Source of the DNA: Cytophagales bacterium
GTDB lineage: Bacteria; Bacteroidota; Bacteroidia; Cytophagales; Cyclobacteriaceae
Direction: 5' to 3'
Length of the DNA: 5,378 nt
Assembly: GCA_029262955.1 (NCBI GenBank)
Contig: JAJCYL010000395.1
Location: 1-5,378 of the forward strand
The notes under the pieces were generated by a model that did not search any database, had not been told where the DNA came from, and saw only the letters and a program-made list of their open reading frames with translations. The first letter of the stretch is position 1. The number at the start of each line of letters is the position of its first letter. The position numbers and the translations under genes were made by a program. Below are positions 1-3,458 of the stretch, piece after piece.

Positions 1-54
1 GAATCTCCAAGCTTACAGTAGTTCTGGAGGACCTCGGAAGTTCCGTTAACAACT

Positions 55-120
55 AAACCGTCATTCAGAAGGAATGCCAGATACTTTCCATTTAATTGAT
101 AGTCATGACTGAAGAATCTG
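55..120. repeat. outer direct repeat, copy 1
   Basis: It begins with aaaccgtcattcagaaggaa(t) and ends with tcatgactgaagaatctg; both ends are identical to copy 2 at 481-548. The tail gaagaatctg is like the end of the repeat at 2239-2269. The two copies bracket all the other repeats of the left end. Confidence 0.7.
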
Positions 121-153
121 TTTCCAATACTCGTTTCTACAATATTCACACCT

Positions 154-220
154 ATGCTTCGACAGGCCTGCCTGCCCCTCCTTTACGGCGGGCAAACGGC
201 AAGGCAGGCTCAGCATGACA
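154..220. repeat. dispersed repeat split by a 42-base GC-rich insert
   Basis: The flanks atgcttcgacaggc (154-167) and tcagcatgaca (210-220) join into atgcttcgacaggctcagca(tgaca), a repeat I recall as widespread. The intervening 168-209 starts ctgcctgcccc and ends ggcaaggcaggc. Its ends form a near-perfect inverted repeat (gcctgcctgcc with ggcaaggcaggc), and an inner tgccc/gggca pair lies inside (173-177, 190-194). The 5 bases caggc stand at both edges (163-167 and 205-209), as expected for a duplicated target. Confidence 0.6.
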
Positions 221-252
221 AACATTTATTGATATTTCAATCAAGCATTCGT

Positions 253-335
253 GTGACTTGTGCCTGCGTAATAAATAGGAATTTGTATAAGATCAGAGTA
301 CCTCCGCACACCCTGCCGATAGCTATCGGCATCCC
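253..335. repeat. 83-base direct repeat, copy 1, with 18-base palindrome
   Basis: The unit begins gtgacttgtgcctgcgtaat and ends with the perfect palindrome tgccgatagctatcggca (314-331) plus tccc. It differs from the copy at 377-459 at three positions. Only 41 bases separate the two copies. Confidence 0.8.
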
Positions 336-338
336 CGA

Positions 339-362
339 GCTGGCGCAAGTCTTCCAGCCAGG
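339..362. repeat. short hairpin ctggc/gccag between the two 83-base repeats
   Basis: The arms ctggc (340-344) and gccag (357-361) enclose a 12-base loop, within gctggcgcaagtcttccagc followed by cagg. It resembles 'ctggcgcaagt' repeats I recall from Bacteroidota genomes. No regulatory target lies next to it. Confidence 0.35.
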
Positions 363-376
363 TCTTTAGTGTAGGA

Positions 377-459
377 GTGACTTGTGCCTGCGTAATAAAT
401 AGGATTTTGTATAAGATCAGGGTACCTCCTCACACCCTGCCGATAGCTATCGGCATCCC
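377..459. repeat. 83-base direct repeat, copy 2, with 18-base palindrome
   Basis: It matches the copy at 253-335 at 80 of 83 positions by eye, in the same orientation and offset by 124 bases. It contains the perfect palindrome tgccgatagctatcggca at 438-455. No open frame is shared by the two copies in a way that suggests coding. Confidence 0.8.
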
Positions 460-465
460 TAAAGC

Positions 466-478
466 CTGCCTAAGGCAG
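466..478. repeat. small inverted repeat ctgcct-a-aggcag
   Basis: Two 6-base complementary arms surround a single base, directly between the second 83-base repeat and the second outer repeat. Similar ctgcc/ggcag pieces occur in the insert at 168-209. It is too short to assign a role. Confidence 0.35.
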
Positions 479-480
479 CC

Positions 481-548
481 AAACCGTCATTCAGAAGGAA
501 TTGTACACTCGTTCTAATTAATTGAAATGGTCATGACTGAAGAATCTG
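481..548. repeat. outer direct repeat, copy 2
   Basis: It opens with aaaccgtcattcagaaggaa(t) (21 bases identical to copy 1 at 55) and closes with tcatgactgaagaatctg (identical to copy 1). The centre differs but shares 'taattga'. It ends 4 bases before the terminator-like hairpin. Confidence 0.7.
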
Positions 549-552
549 CTCA

Positions 553-599
553 GGGAAGGCGTACTATGGCTTGAAGCCATAGTATGCCTCTCTCTTCCC
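553..599 (-). terminator. long imperfect hairpin after the epimerase, possible terminator
   Basis: The segments 558-571 (ggcgtactatggct) and 575-588 (agccatagtatgcc) pair over 14 positions with one G-T pair and a 3-base loop. The stem extends with gggaa (553-557) against ttccc (595-599) across a 6-base bulge. On the minus strand it begins one base after the TAG of the epimerase. There is no long T-run after it, so Rho-independent termination is uncertain; it could instead protect the 3' end of the mRNA. The arms are not shared with the nearby repeats. Confidence 0.5.
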
Positions 600-600
600 G

Positions 601-1485
601 CTATTTGCTGCTCTTCGCCAAAAAATCCTCCGCCATCAACCTCAACCCTTCTTCAGTTGCTACCAATTGTTCATACCCCTCCGGATGACTGGCACCAGTA
701 CTGTTTACCACCAGATTACCAAATAACCGATGATAAATTCCAGGTTTAACCAATTTCAACGCAGTCCTCAAAATGACCGGAATGGCAATAATCCGCTTGC
801 CCGGATTAATGACGTCTCTCAAACATTCAACCAAAGCGGTAGTAGAAACAGGCGGATCATCTTTAGGCATGAAAATACCGCTTGAGTTTTGCTCAATGAT
901 TTTTATAATGAAATGCAACAGATTATCTCGATAAATCATGCTGCGCTGATTCACAATGCCACCAAAAGGCAATGGTCCTTTGCCGGCAATTAAGGCCATC
1001 AATTTTTGCAAATTACCTTTCACGCCCGGTCCGTAAACCAAAGGTGGCCGAATGATGGCCACAGTAAACTCTTCATCGGACATGCTCAGCAATGCCTGTT
1101 CAGCCTCCAATTTACTTTGACCGTAAGGTTCCATTGGTTTGCATTCAGATTGGATGGACAACTCACTTTGCAGAGGATCTTCCCCAAAAACCTTGATGGT
1201 ACTCAAAAACACAAAATGCCTCACCCCTCCGTCTTTGGCACAAGTGGCCAACTGAACACTCAAATCCCGGTTAACCTCAAAATAAAGCTGTGGATCAGTC
1301 TTTTCCATTCTATGGGCAATACCTGCAAAATGAACGACTGTCTTGATTTCTGTCCAATCAATTTCGGTAGGCTGAGTTTGTTGTAAGGAGACTGATTGTA
1401 CCAGCCATCCATCATTCATTTTCATAAACCGGCTCCCTAAGAAACCAGTCGACCCCGTCACCAGAGTTTTACCTTTTTCGGCCAT
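601..1485 (-). CDS. NAD-dependent epimerase/4-reductase of the extended SDR family (WbpV/UDP-glucose 4-epimerase-like)
   Basis: This 294-residue enzyme probably epimerises or reduces position 4 of a nucleotide-activated sugar. The Rossmann motif is T-G-S-T-G-F-L-G (residues 10-17), followed by H-F-A-G-I-A-H-R (52-59). The catalytic Ser lies in F-L-S-T (93-96) and the Tyr/Lys pair in Y-G-Q-S-K (121-125). R-P-P-L-V-Y-G-P-G-V-K-G-N (146-158) and N-Q-R-S-M-I-Y (179-185) match the subgroup that includes WbpV-like UDP-4-keto-6-deoxy-GlcNAc reductases, usually encoded beside the initiating sugar-phosphate transferase. That subgroup call is from memory. The ATG at 1485 is chosen over a TTG nine codons upstream because it sits just before the first beta-strand. 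The region between the glycine motif and H-F-A-G is short, making the protein slightly smaller than usual. The start overlaps the GT2 end by 17 bases. TAG at 603-601 is followed by a hairpin, and no initiating transferase follows in the window. Confidence 0.86.
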   Translation of the reverse strand: MAEKGKTLVTGSTGFLGSRFMKMNDGWLVQSVSLQQTQPTEIDWTEIKTVVHFAGIAHRMEKTDPQLYFEVNRDLSVQLATCAKDGGVRHFVFLSTIKVFGEDPLQSELSIQSECKPMEPYGQSKLEAEQALLSMSDEEFTVAIIRPPLVYGPGVKGNLQKLMALIAGKGPLPFGGIVNQRSMIYRDNLLHFIIKIIEQNSSGIFMPKDDPPVSTTALVECLRDVINPGKRIIAIPVILRTALKLVKPGIYHRLFGNLVVNSTGASHPEGYEQLVATEEGLRLMAEDFLAKSSK

Positions 1486-2227
1486 TATTAATATACTCAA
1501 ATACTTTGGCAAAGTATTTCAAACTCACCTTAAACAGACTGGTATTAATTCCATTCTCCCTACAGCCACGCACGATTTCCTTGTTTAAGATGTAGCGTTT
1601 GTAAGGAGTCCCGTTACTTAGACCACCTGGGAGCATATCTACCATTAGGAGATCCAAGTATTTATAGGTGACTTTATTGGTATAAAGAAAACGTATCAAC
1701 AACTCATAATCGGCAGCAATTTTATAATCCGGTTTGAAGTACCCATAATTCTCATACATCTCCCTTTTCACAAAAAACGATGGATGAGGAGGCATGTAGC
1801 CTCTTCCAAATTTCCCCGGATGCCAATGAGCAGAGGAATAGTAGCGCTGTGTCTTATTCCTGTTGTTGGGGGTTACAAAACGGATATCGCCAAAGACACT
1901 GTCAACCTTATGCTTTTCAAACCCTTCAACTACTTTTTCGATGATCGTGTCATCGTGATAAATATCGTCTGAGTGCAGGATACCGACCACTTCTCCGTTG
2001 GCAAACTTCAATCCCTTATTGAGGGCGTCATACATGCCTTTGTCCTGTTCAGAAATCACCTGAGCCACATGTTGAAAACTCTTCACTATATACAAAGTAT
2101 CATCGGTGGAGGCGCCATCAATGATTATATGTTCGATGTCAGGATGTGTTTGGCCGGCCACACTTTCTAAGGTACCCCGGACGGTGGAGGTGCTGTTTTT
2201 TGTGACGGTGATGATGGAGATTTTCAT
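1469..2227 (-). CDS. GT2-family glycosyltransferase (WcaA/WcaE-like)
   Basis: This 252-residue cytoplasmic or membrane-associated GT-A enzyme should add a sugar from a nucleotide sugar to a growing lipid-linked oligosaccharide. The sequence shows the start of a GT-A Rossmann-like fold (K-I-S-I-I-T-V-T-K-N, residues 2-11), the nucleotide-binding D-G-A-S-T-D-D-T (37-44), S-E-Q-D-K-G-M-Y-D-A-L-N-K-G (59-72), the metal-binding H-S-D-D (85-88; more often N-S-D-D or G-S-D-D), F-G-D (112-114), P-P-H-P-S-F-F (146-152) and A-A-D-Y-E-L-L-I-R (171-179) in the catalytic-base region. The protein is complete and of normal length for this small GT2 group, with no membrane segments. The ATG at 2227-2225 is the natural start. 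No strong Shine-Dalgarno is visible, which is usual in Bacteroidota. Its 3' end overlaps the epimerase start by 17 bases, so the two are probably co-translated. Donor and acceptor cannot be deduced. Confidence 0.9.
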   Translation of the reverse strand: MKISIITVTKNSTSTVRGTLESVAGQTHPDIEHIIIDGASTDDTLYIVKSFQHVAQVISEQDKGMYDALNKGLKFANGEVVGILHSDDIYHDDTIIEKVVEGFEKHKVDSVFGDIRFVTPNNRNKTQRYYSSAHWHPGKFGRGYMPPHPSFFVKREMYENYGYFKPDYKIAADYELLIRFLYTNKVTYKYLDLLMVDMLPGGLSNGTPYKRYILNKEIVRGCRENGINTSLFKVSLKYFAKVFEYINNGRKR

Positions 2228-2238
2228 TCTAAAACATC

Positions 2239-2269
2239 ACCGTCATTCTGAGCGAAGTGAAGAATCTCG
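2239..2269. repeat. dispersed repeat of the 'cgtcattctgagcgaagtgaagaatctcg' type
   Basis: The 31 bases accgtcattctgagcgaagt followed by gaagaatctcg match a repeat I recall as widespread between bacterial genes, where it often yields false small proteins containing 'SEAKNL'. Its edge is 11 bases before the ATG of the GT2 gene, so it fills the region where that gene's translation signals would extend. It resembles, at its start, the left arm of the element at 2298 (accgtcat). Confidence 0.65.
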
Positions 2270-2297
2270 TTAATTTGTTGCATAATGCGTTCACCAA

Positions 2298-2390
2298 TTT
2301 TACCGTCATGTCGAGCGCAGTGAGACATCCCATGAAAAAGAGCCTGATTTAACGGGATATCTCAGTCGCTTCTCTCCATCGATGTGACGA
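2298..2390. repeat. dispersed inverted-repeat element, copy 1
   Basis: The left arm, about 2302-2331 (accgtcatgtcgagcgcagt followed by gagacatccc), faces a right arm from gggatatctc (2354-2363) to gatgtgacga (2381-2390). The right arm looks like a diverged inverted copy of the left: gggatatctca, tcgcttc, then cgatgtgacg. The inner 10 bases pair with one mismatch around a 22-base loop (2332-2353). It shares arms and loop length with the copy at 2557-2645 and is probably the more complete of the two. A transcript could fold into a hairpin in either direction, so an effect on readthrough from the acetyltransferase into the GT2 gene is possible but unproven. Confidence 0.68.
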
Positions 2391-2464
2391 TTAATTATAA
2401 TTCGTAGTCAATGATTTAAACTCTCAATCGACAATAGAGAGACTCAAATTCCATCGCACCCCTG

Positions 2465-2522
2465 TCCCCTAAAGGGGCAACCCGGCACTAAGTCCTTGTG
2501 AGCGTTGGCTCCCTTTAGGGAA
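2465..2522. repeat. inverted repeat built on cccctaaagggg
   Basis: The arms tcccctaaaggg (2465-2476) and ccctttagggaa (2511-2522) are inverted copies of each other with one mismatch. Each arm is also nearly self-complementary (cccctaaagggg at 2466-2477, tccctttaggga at 2510-2521). The GC-richer middle (2478-2509) shows no other structure. It can fold as one long stem or two small hairpins. From memory, cccctaaagggg repeats are frequent between genes in Bacteroidota. No coding role is seen. Confidence 0.55.
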
Positions 2523-2556
2523 TAAAAGGATGAGCATGGGTTCACATTCATAATAA

Positions 2557-2645
2557 TTTACCGTCATGTCGAACGAAGCCTGCTCGAATGGTTCAGGCGT
2601 GTGAGACATCCCGTGAAGGCGAACTATAATTAACGGGATATCTCA
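2557..2645. repeat. dispersed inverted-repeat element, copy 2 (with an internal insert)
   Basis: This copy reads tttaccgtcatgtcga, then gtgagacatccc, a 22-base loop, and gggatatctca. The arms gagacatccc (2603-2612) and gggatatctc (2635-2644) pair over 10 positions with one mismatch. Copy 1 at 2298-2390 has the same arms, the same mismatch and a loop of equal length. Compared with copy 1, this copy has about 23 extra bases in the left part, including a small gcctg/caggc hairpin (2578-2582 with 2594-2598). The right edge coincides with the point where the four-helix-bundle reading frame loses similarity. It resembles non-coding dispersed repeats of the REP or MITE kind; mobility is not shown. 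Confidence 0.7.
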
Positions 2646-2751
2646 AGCGATAATGACCATCTAAAGACTCAGTAATTTCCAAACACTTTACAGCGAAATC
2701 CATTGCCTTTTGCCAAACAAGTAATTTTTTAAAATTAAAGTCCGCAGTCAT
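2593..2751 (-). pseudogene. truncated four-helix-bundle protein (23S rRNA intervening-sequence / S23 family), 3' part replaced by a repeat
   Basis: An ATG at 2751-2749 opens a frame of 52 codons ending in TGA at 2595-2593. The first 36 residues read as the N-terminus of the four-helix-bundle family: F-N-F-K-K-L-L-V-W-Q-K-A-M-D-F-A (5-20), then L-E-I-T-E-S-L (24-30) and H-Y-R-L (33-36). Intact members run about 115-130 residues and continue after H-Y-R-L into a second helix, then a conserved S-I-P-x-N-I-A-E-G motif. Here the frame instead enters the inverted-repeat element at 2557-2645, and the last 16 residues are repeat-encoded. I found no remainder of the gene between 2228 and 2556. The family's function is poorly defined; members occur inside 23S rRNA intervening sequences and as free genes, often near polysaccharide genes. 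The ATG is 63 bases past the acetyltransferase stop, so it was probably the next gene of the operon. It is most likely non-functional, although a 52-residue peptide could still be made. Confidence 0.68.
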
Positions 2752-2762
2752 CTACTTTTACT

Positions 2763-2815
2763 CTAATCACCCATTGACCAACCTAATCACCCATTGACCG
2801 ATTAACCTATTGACC
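2763..2815. repeat. short tandem repeat, period about 20 bases
   Basis: Two copies of 'ctaatcacccattgacc' start at 2763 and 2783 (17 identical bases, period 20). A third, shorter degenerate copy ends in 'attgacc' at 2809-2815. The array lies between the acetyltransferase stop and the start of the truncated four-helix-bundle gene. Its last copy touches the acetyltransferase TAG (2817-2815). From memory, 'attgacc' repeats of this kind are common between genes in Bacteroidota; I could not verify that here. Confidence 0.7.
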
Positions 2816-3369
2816 TAACCACCTATCTGCCTAACCTTCACCTTCACCGCCGGATTCCCCTGATATATCCCATATGCCTCCATATCTTTTGTGGCAACTG
2901 AACCCACACTCAACAGACTATGAGAATAACAGGTTACCCCCGGAGTGACCATAGCCTTAGCCCCTATCCATACTCCATCCTCCAGGGTAATCGGCTTCAC
3001 CATCAGGTCGAATGTACTCCTGCTGTAATCATGATTGCCCGTGAGCAGTAATGCGCCCTGGGAGATACAGGCATTGGCTCCAATCTTTATCATCCCCAAA
3101 TTGTCTATCCAGACATTTTCGCCCAACCAGGCGTAATCTCCAACTTCAAGTAGCCAGGGATATTTGATATTTATGGAAGGTTTGATGTTCACTCCCTTCC
3201 CGACCTTAGCTCCGAAAATTCTCAGGAGAACGACCTTCAATCGCCTGAAAGGGAACAGTCCGTGATTAAAGAATAAATGATTGGTAAAGTGCCATAGAAA
3301 TCTTTTGATCATCCCGCCTCCAGGCTTGTACCAGGAGTTGTTGTATTTGGATATGTCCGTTTTTGTCAA
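2815..3369 (-). CDS. WcaF-type sugar O-acetyltransferase (left-handed beta-helix hexapeptide family)
   Basis: This 184-residue protein should transfer acetyl from acetyl-CoA to a sugar hydroxyl on a polysaccharide precursor in the cytoplasm. The N-terminus (ISKYNNSWYKPGGG, residues 6-19) and the W-H-F-x-N-x-L-F-F segment (26-34) are typical of colanic-acid WcaF-like enzymes. Imperfect hexapeptide turns run from about residue 53 to 175 (G-A-K-V-G-K-G-V, L-E-V-G-D-Y-A-W-L-G, I-K-I-G-A-N-A-C-I, V-W-I-G-A-K-A-M-V-T-P-G-V). His113 in T-G-N-H-D-Y is the expected catalytic His, and G-N-P-A (171-174) closes the coil. The start codon is TTG at 3369-3367. No in-frame ATG precedes it before the stop at 3414-3412, and the next ATG (3312) would delete the conserved YNNSWYKPG segment. 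The gene starts 89 bases after the GH20-like stop. The final codons and TAG run into a degenerate ~20-base repeat array. The acceptor sugar is unknown. Confidence 0.87.
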   Translation of the reverse strand: MTKTDISKYNNSWYKPGGGMIKRFLWHFTNHLFFNHGLFPFRRLKVVLLRIFGAKVGKGVNIKPSINIKYPWLLEVGDYAWLGENVWIDNLGMIKIGANACISQGALLLTGNHDYSRSTFDLMVKPITLEDGVWIGAKAMVTPGVTCYSHSLLSVGSVATKDMEAYGIYQGNPAVKVKVRQIGG

Positions 3370-3458
3370 AATTTTAGCTTGCCGATATGGTATTAAAAAA
3401 GTAGATAAGTATTACCAAAAAGGATTTAACTTATCGGATTTGAGTAGGTACGGCTGCA

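Larger units (their letters stand above)
1..552. other. gene-free repeat mosaic downstream of the polysaccharide genes
   Basis: I see no supportable gene in these bases on either strand. Order from the left: unexplained sequence (1-54), outer repeat, split repeat, 83-base repeat, small hairpin, 83-base repeat again, small inverted repeat, outer repeat again. The open frame at 154-369 crosses the split repeat and one 83-base copy and has no protein-like character. Such a mosaic fits a boundary between operons that has collected repeats. Confidence 0.7.
2228..2592. other. gene-free repeat-rich interval between the truncated gene and the GT2 gene
   Basis: This interval holds the repeats listed at 2239-2269, 2298-2390 and 2465-2522 and the left part of the one at 2557-2645. 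The remaining pieces (2270-2297, 2391-2464 and 2523-2556) show no coding similarity I can recognise. Between 2421 and 2441 there is a small ctctc/gagag inverted repeat with an 11-base loop, too weak to name. No convincing Bacteroidota promoter (TTTG then TAnnTTTG) was identified ahead of the GT2 gene. Confidence 0.6.

Noticed and set aside
154..369. Open frame of 71 codons on the plus strand
   Set aside because: It is composed of the split repeat and one 83-base repeat, the product has no domain-like pattern, and it is flanked only by repeats.
1006..1386. Plus-strand open frame of 126 codons within the epimerase gene
   Set aside because: It lies antisense to a gene with clear catalytic motifs, and its product shows no recognisable pattern.
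2228..2363. Minus-strand open frame ending at the GT2 start, giving IGERIMQQINEILHFAQNDG
   Set aside because: Most of it is translated from the dispersed repeats at 2298 and 2239 (the 'HFAQND' type of false peptide). No gene-like family is recognised.
2239..2645. CRISPR-like array from recurring 'accgtcat' units
   Set aside because: The units are not evenly spaced, differ in length and contain inverted arms. There are no uniform spacers and no cas genes.
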